Assembly: GCA_045594545.1 (NCBI GenBank)
Contig: JAZNYQ010000067.1
Location: 1-5,674, forward strand
Origin: CAKSHC01 sp045594545
Lineage (GTDB): Bacteria; Bacillota; Clostridia; Oscillospirales; UMGS1783
Length of the DNA: 5,674 nucleotides
Direction: 5' to 3'
The notes under the pieces were generated by a model that saw only the letters and a list, made by a program, of their open reading frames with translations, was not told where the DNA came from and did not search any database. A program made the position numbers and the translations under genes. This document shows positions 1 to 5,481 of the stretch, piece by piece (positions within the stretch are counted from its first letter, which is position 1; every line of letters begins with the position of its first letter).

Positions 1-285
1 CTTGTAAAGCATTTAAAATCTAACCACGAATCTATTATTTCTAACCAAATCGGCAGAAGCGGAACGAGCATCGGTGCCAACATCCATGAAGCACAGTACG
101 CACAAGGCAAGAAAGACTTTGTTTCAAAACCTGAAATTGCCTTAAAAGAAGCAAGCAAAAGCCATACCCGTTTGGGTATGGCTTTTTTATTGTTGATTCA
201 TTTGGCGCAAAAAGAGAAGGACGGCGGCGATCGTTATGACAACGGCATAGATAAGAACAGGGAAGATATGAAAAAATACCCCTGA
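1..285 (+). pseudogene. Four-helix bundle protein, C-terminally truncated (5' end outside window)
   Basis: Frame 1 is open from the first base to a TGA at 283-285. Its first ~52 codons read like the four-helix bundle / 23S rRNA intervening-sequence protein family: RSGTSIGANIHEAQYAQ at codons 19-35, then KKDFVSK and IALKEAS. The family normally continues with a YWLELL-like helix and roughly 40 more residues. Here similarity stops at codon ~52, where the AAAAGCCATACCC terminator arm begins. The remaining codons are the terminator plus antisense of the permease gene. The usual SKL is SKP here, a proline inside a helix, which also suggests decay. The plus-strand U-tract at 183-188 lies before the stop codon, so a terminated message would have no stop. 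Family members are small proteins of unclear function, sometimes encoded within rRNA intervening sequences. I infer a broken or 3'-replaced copy; the start lies outside the window. Confidence 0.6.
157..188. terminator. Bidirectional intrinsic terminator
   Basis: A perfect 9-bp stem, GCCATACCC (161-169) with GGGTATGGC (174-182), encloses a GTTT loop. It has AAAA on the left and TTTTTT on the right, so a hairpin plus U-tract forms in both directions. On the minus strand it follows directly on, and slightly overlaps, the TAA (187-189) of the ABC-2 permease and ends that operon. On the plus strand it cuts into the four-helix-bundle frame. Confidence 0.85.
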
Positions 286-918
286 AAAATCTCCGCTAAT
301 GACCACTTTTTCCAGTTGCACGGCATGGATAAAAGGCAGCACATTGGCTATCTTGCCAAAAGCACCGCCAATCAACGCAGGATCAAACCATATTCCCGAA
401 AGCCAAGCCGACACGTTGGTGAGCAAGGCACCGCAAATACCTCCGACCTGTTTGACATTTAAGATACTGCCGCATAATAATCCCAGTGAAATATAAAAGA
501 GGATAACGGGTACTTTCAACAGCATGGCGTATAGTATGTTAACCGTCAAAGGTAGCCCCAAAGGCAAGGCAAGCAAGTAGCAAATTATACTTTGCACCAT
601 GGCAATGGGAATGATGGGCAACAGATACCCCAATACAAAATCGGATGGACGCAGAGGCGTAGTATAAAGCCGCTGCAGAAAGGCACTCTCTCGGTCTCTG
701 GCCAACAGAGTGGCAGAAAAGAGGGTCATGAACGACAGGCCAAACACGGCAATGCCCGGCGCCAGACTTTCAATGCGGAACATATCTACGGGAATGTTAG
801 TCTGTATGGCGCTCAACAGGAACAAGAGTACAACAGGAAAGCCAAGACCAAAAATTATATTCAGCGGATCCCGCACAATCTCCTTAGCACATCGTTTGGC
901 AAAGACAAGCATCTTCAT
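187..918 (-). CDS. ABC-2 family transporter permease
   Basis: A 243-residue integral membrane protein that would form the transmembrane channel of an ABC-2 type exporter with the ATPase encoded just upstream. About six hydrophobic segments are visible, near residues 21-38, 52-73, 94-118, 130-151, 158-176 and 216-237. Between the second and third lies a charged cytoplasmic stretch, ARDRESAFLQRLYTTPLRPS (73-92), the typical ABC-2 pattern (RE..G.LerL..TPl). The length suits one-domain permeases of the DrrB type. The ATG (916-918) overlaps the ATPase TGA as ATGA, and GGAGGA (930-925) sits 6 nt upstream, so translation is probably coupled. The cargo (drug, lipid, peptide or polysaccharide) cannot be read from the sequence. 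No lantibiotic or bacteriocin gene and no two-component system adjoins it. Confidence 0.9.
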   Translation of the reverse strand: MKMLVFAKRCAKEIVRDPLNIIFGLGFPVVLLFLLSAIQTNIPVDMFRIESLAPGIAVFGLSFMTLFSATLLARDRESAFLQRLYTTPLRPSDFVLGYLLPIIPIAMVQSIICYLLALPLGLPLTVNILYAMLLKVPVILFYISLGLLCGSILNVKQVGGICGALLTNVSAWLSGIWFDPALIGGAFGKIANVLPFIHAVQLEKVVISGDFSGVFFHIFPVLIYAVVITIAAVLLFLRQMNQQ

Positions 919-1643
919 ATTTTATCCTCCTTTACGATGGCAATGAAGGCCTGCTCCACGGTATCGGTTGATGTCTTCTCCATCAATTCTTTTGGGGTGG
1001 CTACTATCAACAATTTTCCGTCTTTCAAGATACCAATACGGTCGGACAAATGCTGAGCCTCTTCCATATAGTGGGTAGTTAACACGATCGTGACCTTGCC
1101 CTTTAATGCACAAATAACATCCCACAGTTCTCGGCGGGCCAAGACGTCCAGCCCAAGCGTGGGTTCATCCAAAAACAGAACCGATGGCTCTCCGATCAGC
1201 GCCATAGCAATGCTGACCCGACGTTGCCACCCGCCCGAAAGTTTACCTGCCTTTCGAGACAGTATATCCTGCATATGGAATTGTTTAGCAAGATCATGAA
1301 TCTTAACCTGACAGGTTTCCTTAGTGAAGCCATAGATCCCGCAGATCAATTCTAAATTCTCTCGCACCGTTAATTGAGGGGCAACGGCCGTTTCCTGCGG
1401 TGATACGCCAATTTTCTGTTTTACCGCCATAGCATCCTGTACTACACTTTTCCCCTCAATCCTCGCTTCTCCGCTTGTGGGAGCGGTAAGACAGGAGAGC
1501 ATTTTTACGGTTGTTGTCTTCCCTGCCCCGTTCATGCCGAGCAGGGTAAATAACTCCCCCTGTTCTATTGACAAATTCAAACGGTCAACGGCCAACACAT
1601 CTTTATATCGTTTTGTGAGATTACTTGTTTGTATGGCACCCAT
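915..1643 (-). CDS. ABC transporter ATP-binding protein (exporter type)
   Basis: A 242-residue nucleotide-binding domain that hydrolyses ATP to power the partner permease at the cytoplasmic face of the membrane. All core motifs are present: Walker A GMNGAGKTT (36-44), Q-loop Q83 in SPQE, signature LSGGWQ (135-140), Walker B VLFLDE (155-160), D-loop GLD (164-166) and switch histidine H191 in TTHYMEEA. The signature has W in place of the usual Q of LSGGQ, a tolerated variation in CcmA/DrrA-like exporters. I chose the ATG at 1641-1643 because GGAGG lies 5-6 nt upstream and the protein then starts MGAIQTSNLTKRY, as expected for the family. The frame is open to an ATG at 1674-1676, but that start would lie within the predicted promoter and adds 11 non-homologous residues. 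It overlaps the permease by 4 nt and is the first gene of a two-gene operon. Confidence 0.92.
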   Translation of the reverse strand: MGAIQTSNLTKRYKDVLAVDRLNLSIEQGELFTLLGMNGAGKTTTVKMLSCLTAPTSGEARIEGKSVVQDAMAVKQKIGVSPQETAVAPQLTVRENLELICGIYGFTKETCQVKIHDLAKQFHMQDILSRKAGKLSGGWQRRVSIAMALIGEPSVLFLDEPTLGLDVLARRELWDVICALKGKVTIVLTTHYMEEAQHLSDRIGILKDGKLLIVATPKELMEKTSTDTVEQAFIAIVKEDKI

Positions 1644-1648
1644 AATAT

Positions 1649-1653
1649 CCTCC
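1649..1653 (-). promoter_or_regulatory. RBS deciding the ATPase start
   Basis: On the minus strand GGAGG is followed by ATATT and then ATG (1643-1641). This good spacing favours the downstream ATG over the ATG 33 bases upstream, which has no Shine-Dalgarno sequence and overlaps the -10 box. Confidence 0.8.
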
Positions 1654-1674
1654 GCAATGATTATTACAGGTATC

Positions 1675-1703
1675 ATTATAACAGAAACGATAAAAAAAGA
1701 TAT
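1675..1703 (-). promoter_or_regulatory. Extended -10 promoter for the ABC operon
   Basis: On the minus strand TGTTATAAT occupies 1683-1675: a perfect TATAAT (1680-1675) with the TG extension. The -35 region (about 1703-1698, ATATCT) is poor, as is common for extended -10 promoters. Transcription would start near 1668 and leave a leader of about 25 nt, too short for a riboswitch. Confidence 0.6.
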
Positions 1704-1770
1704 GGAATTACTCTGTTCGGTTGCTTTTTGGCGTTATTCGGTCAATCATTATCATATATCACAATACTGA

Positions 1771-1799
1771 TAGAAATTTTATTGAAAATATGCTATAAT
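1771..1799 (+). promoter_or_regulatory. Extended -10 promoter for the isomerase-kinase operon
   Basis: TGCTATAAT at 1791-1799 is a perfect extended -10. TAGAAA at 1771-1776, with 17-nt spacing, is a 4/6 match to the -35 consensus. The predicted leader is about 24 nt. Just upstream, TATCA (1750-1754) and TGATA (1768-1772) form a weak 5-bp inverted repeat that might be an operator, but it is too short to call. Confidence 0.6.
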
Positions 1800-1829
1800 A
1801 TAAATAAATTTAAAAGGAGAGATCACAAT

Positions 1830-2516
1830 ATGAAACGTTCACAGATCAACGCGGCTTTAAAAGAGTTGGAAGCGATGTGTCAAAAGCATTGCTGTTATCT
1901 TCCTCCCTTCTGTCATTTCACGCCCAAAGAATGGCAAAGTAAGGGACATGAATACGATGAAGTGCCTGACTGCATGCTGGGCTGGGACATTACCGATTAC
2001 GGCAAGGGAGATTTTGATAAATTCGGTTTTTCGCTGATCACCATTCGTAACGGTAACCGTGCCATGGCCGACAAGTATCCTAAGGTATATGCCGAGAAAC
2101 TGCTGTATCTCAAAGAGGGTCAGTACGCCCCCAATCATTTCCATTGGTACAAAACCGAAGACATCATCAACCGCGGCGGCGGCAACTGTCTGATCCGTGT
2201 ATACAATTCCTTACCCAATGAGGAGATCGACTATGAATCGGATGTAACCGTGCATATGGACGGGCGCACCTTTACCGTGCCGGCCGGCACACAGGTACGG
2301 TTGACTCCGGGCGAGAGTATTCATGTTCAACAATACCTCTACCACGATTTCTCGGTAGAAGAAGGCACCGGTGCAGTCTTACTGGGCGAGGTCAGCCAAT
2401 GTAATGACGACAACACCGACAACCGTTTCAACCCGCCCGTGGGACGTTTCCCTGAAATTGAGGAAGATGAGGCGCCCTACCGCCTGCTCTGTAATGAATA
2501 TCCGGAGGCCAAATGA
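1830..2516 (+). CDS. D-lyxose/D-mannose-type ketol-isomerase (cupin)
   Basis: This 228-residue protein matches the D-lyxose isomerase family (PF07385, formerly DUF1498) throughout, from memory of the E. coli O157 enzyme. Shared elements are the MKRSQIN start, LGWDITDYG (50-58), HFHWYKTEDIINRGGG (103-118), LTPGESI (158-164), LLGEVSQCNDD (184-194) and LCNEY near the C-terminus. The cupin motif H-x-H-(4)-E predicts metal ligands H103, H105 and E110, with H172 (YHDF) as the fourth. Characterised relatives are cytosolic Mn2+-dependent enzymes that convert D-lyxose to D-xylulose and D-mannose to D-fructose. The ATG at 1830 has AGGAGA (1815-1820) 9 nt upstream. The frame is open further upstream, but those codons cover the promoter and show no family similarity. 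Its TGA overlaps the kinase start. A fructokinase-like partner points to mannose (to fructose) or lyxose (to xylulose) as substrate. The family is secure, the physiological substrate is not. Confidence 0.92.
   Translation: MKRSQINAALKELEAMCQKHCCYLPPFCHFTPKEWQSKGHEYDEVPDCMLGWDITDYGKGDFDKFGFSLITIRNGNRAMADKYPKVYAEKLLYLKEGQYAPNHFHWYKTEDIINRGGGNCLIRVYNSLPNEEIDYESDVTVHMDGRTFTVPAGTQVRLTPGESIHVQQYLYHDFSVEEGTGAVLLGEVSQCNDDNTDNRFNPPVGRFPEIEEDEAPYRLLCNEYPEAK
2504..2508 (+). promoter_or_regulatory. RBS deciding the kinase start
   Basis: GGAGG lies inside the last codons of the isomerase. It is 4 nt from the ATG at 2513 and 7 nt from the ATG at 2516. The better spacing and the family-typical start MDVVALGEL favour 2516. 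Both starts overlap the isomerase TGA (ATGATG), so the kinase is translationally coupled. Confidence 0.65.
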
Positions 2517-3466
2517 TGGATGTTGTGGCATTGGGCGAACTGCTCATTGATTTTACCTCTCAATCGGTGGATGCCGATGGGTATCCGACCATGGCCGCCC
2601 ATCCCGGCGGTGCACCGGCCAACTTTCTGGCGGCGCTGACCAAGTTCGGGGCCAAGACGGCCCTACTCGGCAAAGTGGGTAACGATGCTTTTGGTAAGGC
2701 TCTGCTCAACACACTAAGCAAAGCAGGCATCGAAACACGGGGCATGGTGGTATCCGATGAATTTTTTACGACGCTTGCCTTTGTCACTCTCGACGAGAGC
2801 GGCGACCGCGAATTTTCCTTTGCCCGTAAACCGGGAGCCGATACCCAGATCACCTTTGAGGAATTGGATCTTTCGCTCATTGATGAAGCCAAGATCTTTC
2901 ACCTTGGCACCCTGTCCTTGACCGATAGGCCGGCGGCCGACACCACCCGCCGTGCCGTAGCGTACGCCAAGGAAAAGGGTAAGATGATCACCTTTGACCC
3001 CAATTTACGCAAACCGTTATGGCACAGCCTTGACGATGCGAAAGAGGCCATGTTGTGGGGACTTTCGCAAGCCGATGTCGTAAAGATCAGTGATGAGGAG
3101 ATCGAATTTCTGTTTGGGCTTTCTCCGCAAGCGGGTGCCAAATATATTTTGGACAACTTCGATGTAAAGTTGGTATTTGCCACCTGCGGTGCCGACGGCT
3201 GTTTTTATGCAACCCAATCGGGCTGGGGACACGTACCGTCACTGAGCGGTATTACCGTAAAAGATACGACAGGTGCGGGTGACATTTTCGGCGGCAGCGC
3301 AGTATGGAAACTGCTGGAAATCGGGCAAGAACCCGATACATTAACCCATGCACAGTTGCAGGATATCGTATCCTTTGCTTGCACGGCCGCGGGGTTATCC
3401 ACCACCAAGGCGGGCGGGATTTCTTCCGTACCGGAATATGATGAAGTAATAAAAAACCGATCCTAA
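2516..3466 (+). CDS. PfkB-family carbohydrate kinase (fructokinase-like)
   Basis: A 316-residue cytosolic sugar kinase of the PfkB/ribokinase superfamily, which transfers phosphate from ATP to a sugar hydroxyl. In order it shows the N-terminal MDVVALGELLIDF with sugar-binding D12; GGAPANFLAALTKFG (31-45), the first PfkB signature; DPNLRKPLW (161-169); and the second signature DTTGAGDIFGG (250-260) with catalytic base D256 and the GAGD anion hole. Length and N-terminus resemble fructokinases. The ATG at 2516 is preferred over 2513 (one more Met) on RBS spacing. It follows the isomerase with a 1-nt overlap, so it probably phosphorylates the ketose made there: fructose, or less likely xylulose. 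The last four codons and the stop lie inside the terminator hairpin. The superfamily call is firm; the fructose specificity is inferred from N-terminal similarity and context. Confidence 0.9.
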   Translation: MDVVALGELLIDFTSQSVDADGYPTMAAHPGGAPANFLAALTKFGAKTALLGKVGNDAFGKALLNTLSKAGIETRGMVVSDEFFTTLAFVTLDESGDREFSFARKPGADTQITFEELDLSLIDEAKIFHLGTLSLTDRPAADTTRRAVAYAKEKGKMITFDPNLRKPLWHSLDDAKEAMLWGLSQADVVKISDEEIEFLFGLSPQAGAKYILDNFDVKLVFATCGADGCFYATQSGWGHVPSLSGITVKDTTGAGDIFGGSAVWKLLEIGQEPDTLTHAQLQDIVSFACTAAGLSTTKAGGISSVPEYDEVIKNRS

Positions 3467-3480
3467 CGGATCGGTTTTTT
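3451..3480. terminator. Bidirectional terminator between convergent sugar genes
   Basis: A perfect 7-bp stem, CCGATCC (3457-3463) with GGATCGG (3468-3474), has a TAAC loop and AAAAAA / TTTTTT on its two flanks. It gives a U-tract in both directions. It overlaps the kinase C-terminus (TAA at 3464-3466 is in the loop) and begins 3 nt beyond the stop of the minus-strand epimerase-like gene. Confidence 0.9.
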
Positions 3481-3483
3481 GAT

Positions 3484-4440
3484 TTATTTTTGATAGAAGG
3501 TAAAAGTCAATGCCGTGTGGCTTTCATCATCGGGAGCAACGGTAGGTAATACGCCGTCGGCACGGGTTTTATCCCGTCCTTGCGGAATCACATTGCCCGG
3601 TTCCAGCCCCAGTACATAATCGTGTTTGCCCATCATCTTCCACTCGGTAAAGCAGGGCATTTCCTTTTTATCGAAGGTCATGGTCATGCCGATGCCGATC
3701 TTGGGATTATACAGATCGACGCGGGGCTCGGTAAGATCGTATTCGTAGCATCGCTCCACATACCCGTCCTGCGGTTTTTCCATCTGCAGCGCGGTATCGA
3801 TATGCTCGGTGGCATTGTCGGTAAAGCCCAGCACAATGGAGTGCGGGATTGTCAATATGCTCGATTCGTCAAGCAAGGGATAGCCCATATTGCAATGGTA
3901 CATGACCATGCAGGGCGATTCGGTATCCCCCTCATTTTTCACCGTATCGTCAAGCGTAATGCTGTTCTCGGTGTAGGAGAAGCGATAGGTGCGGTGGAGA
4001 ACCAGTTTGCGGCCGAACATGACGCGGTCAACAATCTGCAATTTCACGGTCAATCCCGTTTCGTCCTCTTCCCGACTGATCAAGGTTGCCGATTTCATGG
4101 CCAGCGTACCATGTTGGGGCAGTACTTCGCCCTCATCTTCACAGGCGCGGCCGGCATTGTCCAGCCCTACCGTATAGCAAAAGCCGGCGGTAAACGATCT
4201 GGCGAAGCCCACGGCGCCGTAGTGTTCGGGAGCCACATAGCCGCAGGGGGAAAACCAGCCCATATTCTGCCCCATAAAGGACACCCGAGACAGGTCACCC
4301 GCCCGATCCAGAGAGATCCAGGCTTCCAGCCCCAAGCCGTTTCGGACATAGAGCATACGCATACCCTTGCCCATACTGTCTTCTAAAGTATATAATTCTG
4401 CACCACGCACCTGCAGGTCCTGTCCGATATAGCGTTCCAT
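3484..4440 (-). CDS. Aldose 1-epimerase-like (DUF4432) protein
   Basis: A 318-residue protein without signal peptide or membrane segments. It resembles the DUF4432 branch of the galactose-mutarotase/aldose-1-epimerase superfamily, whose classic members interconvert the alpha and beta anomers of aldoses. Catalytic-like residues are in the expected order: H110 in PQHGTL, H182 in MYHCNMGYPLL, and E280 in GLEPGN near the end (compare His, His, Glu in galactose mutarotase). Other matches are DRAGDLSRVSFMGQNMGW (45-62) and FTEWKMMG (264-271). The ATG at 4438-4440 has GGAG 6 nt upstream. It converges on the isomerase-kinase operon and shares its terminator, so it plausibly handles the same sugar. 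DUF4432 substrates are largely unassigned, so mutarotase activity is inferred. The alternative is a sugar-binding or sulfosugar-type epimerase. Confidence 0.82.
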   Translation of the reverse strand: MERYIGQDLQVRGAELYTLEDSMGKGMRMLYVRNGLGLEAWISLDRAGDLSRVSFMGQNMGWFSPCGYVAPEHYGAVGFARSFTAGFCYTVGLDNAGRACEDEGEVLPQHGTLAMKSATLISREEDETGLTVKLQIVDRVMFGRKLVLHRTYRFSYTENSITLDDTVKNEGDTESPCMVMYHCNMGYPLLDESSILTIPHSIVLGFTDNATEHIDTALQMEKPQDGYVERCYEYDLTEPRVDLYNPKIGIGMTMTFDKKEMPCFTEWKMMGKHDYVLGLEPGNVIPQGRDKTRADGVLPTVAPDDESHTALTFTFYQK

Positions 4441-4470
4441 GATATTCTCCGTTCTTGTGGATTTTTATTA

Positions 4471-4499
4471 AGCATATCATATTTTATTGGGATTTGCAA
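4471..4499 (-). promoter_or_regulatory. Promoter of the epimerase-like gene
   Basis: On the minus strand TTGCAA (4499-4494), a 17-nt spacer and TATGCT (4476-4471) with a TG extension (4479-4478) precede the ATG by about 30 nt. It matches 4/6 at -35 and 4/6 at -10. Confidence 0.5.
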
Positions 4500-4692
4500 G
4501 GCAATAAAAGAGAAAGGGATACGCTGCGCGCTCCGATGTTGTCGACCGCCCTTTCTACTGAGAAAAATGATAAGCACCGCAAATGCGGTGCTTTTTTTTG
4601 CGAAAGAGCGACTAAAAGGTGTATAAGTGGGGGTAAAAACGACCAAAAGCATTGTGGCAGCGCTGTTCGACAAATTGGAATTGGACGGCATG
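4500..4692. other. Intergenic stretch with no convincing gene
   Basis: Between the epimerase-like promoter and the DUF3784 stop I find no gene I can support. It holds an 8-bp inverted repeat, AGAAAGGG (4511-4518) and CCCTTTCT (4549-4556), then the terminator at 4572-4599. A plus-strand frame begins at GTG 4627 (VGVKTTKSIVAALFDKLEL) with a weak AAGG before it, but it runs on antisense into DUF3784 and I do not recognise it. A minus-strand frame across the same stretch has no RBS and covers the promoter at 4471-4499. A small plus-strand RNA or a decayed gene would fit. Confidence 0.4.
4572..4599 (+). terminator. Intrinsic terminator, strongest on plus strand
   Basis: A perfect 9-bp stem, AAGCACCGC (4572-4580) with GCGGTGCTT (4585-4593), has an AAAT loop and is followed by a run of T to 4599. 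No plus-strand gene upstream explains it. In the minus direction it is the first hairpin after DUF3784, about 95 nt past its stop, but the T-tract there is interrupted (ATCATTTTT). Confidence 0.8.
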
Positions 4693-5025
4693 TTATCTCT
4701 GCTTCTTGCTTTTTTCAATTGCGATACTGGAAGTAATGGCATAAATAAGTATAATTATGATAACCACTCCCGCAATGTAAGTTATCCAGCCAGCATCAAA
4801 AAGTATGGCAAAGCCAATAAGCAAAAATGTAATACCCATAAGAAAAAACACAATTGCAGTCTGACGATAATAGGGCTTTTTATTCATTGTTTCCCGTTCT
4901 TTTTTGGATGCATAAATATAGGCATTATTAAACAGAAATCCTTTTTCCAGAAAAGAGCGGATGCTCAAAATGAATAAAAATAACGAAACCATAACAAGTG
5001 CAATTGCAACGATGAAATCTCCCAT
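4693..5025 (-). CDS. DUF3784-like small membrane protein
   Basis: A 110-residue protein with three hydrophobic helices (about 3-21, 57-77 and 80-100) and a charged loop between the first two. The loop, EKGFLFNNAYIYASKKER (27-44) and then MNKKPYYRQ, resembles the DUF3784 family of small Firmicute membrane proteins, whose function is unknown. The basic tail EKSKKQR is probably cytoplasmic. I chose the ATG at 5023-5025 because the family-like sequence starts there, a GAGGG lies 10 nt upstream and a strong promoter sits about 40 nt upstream. The frame stays open to 5235, but those extra 70 codons translate the -10 box and the palindrome array and are not protein. It appears monocistronic. Confidence 0.78.
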   Translation of the reverse strand: MGDFIVAIALVMVSLFLFILSIRSFLEKGFLFNNAYIYASKKERETMNKKPYYRQTAIVFFLMGITFLLIGFAILFDAGWITYIAGVVIIIILIYAITSSIAIEKSKKQR

Positions 5026-5062
5026 TACTGAATAACCCTCTAAATTCTTATTTATTGAACAG

Positions 5063-5091
5063 ATTATATCACGCTTTGCTGCGCTTTTCAA
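5063..5091 (-). promoter_or_regulatory. Promoter of the DUF3784-like gene
   Basis: On the minus strand TTGAAA (5091-5086), a 17-nt spacer and TATAAT (5068-5063) preceded by TGA form a near-consensus promoter with an extended -10. The start point would be near 5056, about 30 nt before the ATG. Its GTGATATAAT is the same string as in the plus-strand promoter at 5482-5510. Confidence 0.75.
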
Positions 5092-5259
5092 TGATATATC
5101 GCTGGCGCAATATGATATACGGCGTTGCCGTATGATATACTTGCCTGCGGCAAGCATGATATAATATCCGTTCCTCCATATGCCGAAGGCATATATCATC
5201 GCACGAAGTGCGATATCATACCGAAGGTATATCACCCGTTCCGGCAGGAACGGATATAA
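5092..5259. repeat. Array of variable palindromes with a conserved TGATATA spacer
   Basis: At least six short hairpins follow one another. ATACGGC-GTT-GCCGTAT is at 5117-5133; CTTGCC-TGC-GGCAAG at 5140-5154; ATATGCC-GAA-GGCATAT at 5178-5194; ATCGCAC-GAA-GTGCGAT at 5198-5214; ATACC-GAA-GGTAT at 5218-5230; and CCGTTCC-GGCA-GGAACGG at 5236-5253. An imperfect one lies at 5096-5113. Stem sequences differ, but both arms of each match. They are joined by TGATATA (5092, 5113, 5133, 5157) in the left half and TATATCA (5192, 5228; GATATCA at 5212) in the right half. An outer 11-bp pair, ATATCCGTTCC (5164-5174) with GGAACGGATAT (5247-5257), encloses the right half. No gene is present. The function is unknown; arrays of this look may recur in gut Firmicutes, but I cannot confirm that here. 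Confidence 0.8.
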
Positions 5260-5263
5260 TTGT

Positions 5264-5293
5264 AAAAAAACATATTTTGTCTGGTAGACAAAA
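5264..5293 (-). terminator. Terminator of tRNA-Val
   Basis: On the minus strand TTTTGTCT-ACC-AGACAAAA (5293-5275) forms an 8-bp hairpin, followed by TATG and seven U (5270-5264). It starts 14 nt after the tRNA CCA end. Confidence 0.75.
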
Positions 5294-5306
5294 GAGGTTT
5301 TTTACA

Positions 5307-5382
5307 TGGTGGACAATAACGGACTCGAACCGCTGACCCTCCGCACGTCAAGCGGATGCTCTACCAGCTGAGCTAATTGTCC
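5307..5382 (-). tRNA. tRNA-Val (anticodon GAC)
   Basis: The 76-nt minus-strand transcript folds into a complete cloverleaf with an encoded CCA. The acceptor is GGACAAT / ATTGTCC with discriminator A; the D-stem is GCTC / GAGC around AGCTGGTA; the anticodon stem is TCCGC / GCGGA with loop TTGACGT, giving GAC at 34-36; the variable loop is GGGTC; and the T-arm AGCGG-TTCGAGT-CCGTT has one G-T pair. It reads GUC (and GUU) valine codons. No duplicated tRNA 3' end (attachment-site repeat) is seen in the window. Confidence 0.96.
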
Positions 5383-5396
5383 ATAGCGCAAGGGAG

Positions 5397-5425
5397 ATTA
5401 TAGCCCAAAACCACCTGTTTGTCAA
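5397..5425 (-). promoter_or_regulatory. Consensus sigma-A promoter for tRNA-Val
   Basis: On the minus strand TTGACA (5425-5420), exactly 17 nt, then TATAAT (5402-5397): a full consensus match 15 nt before the mature tRNA 5' end, typical of stable-RNA genes. Confidence 0.92.
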
Positions 5426-5481
5426 GAGTTTACGCATTAAAAAATATTTTCAATCTTTGTTAAGAAATTACTGTAAAAGTG

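Noticed and set aside
1656..1677. AATGAT-N10-ATCATT inverted repeat over the ABC start region as an operator
   Set aside because: A 6-bp AT-rich repeat is expected by chance in such a region; there is no second copy and no known operator match.
1629..1829. Upstream extension of the isomerase
   Set aside because: It covers the divergent promoters and lacks an RBS; the family start MKRSQIN and AGGAGA support 1830.
3580..4386. 268-codon plus-strand frame opposite the epimerase-like gene
   Set aside because: It is the antisense shadow of a gene with clear family motifs; it has no RBS and no recognisable domain.
4383..4742. 119-codon minus-strand frame over the intergenic stretch
   Set aside because: It overlaps the DUF3784 3' end, a terminator and the epimerase promoter; there is no family resemblance and no convincing RBS.
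5026..5235. N-terminal extension of the DUF3784-like frame up to 5235
   Set aside because: These 70 codons translate the promoter and the palindrome array; the RBS, promoter and family similarity all place the start at 5025.
5092..5259. CRISPR array
   Set aside because: Units are about 20 bp, the constant part is only 7 bp, and the variable parts are self-complementary hairpins rather than spacers; no cas gene is present.
5307..5382. tRNA-Val as an integration site
   Set aside because: No repeat of the tRNA 3' end and no integrase gene occur in the window.
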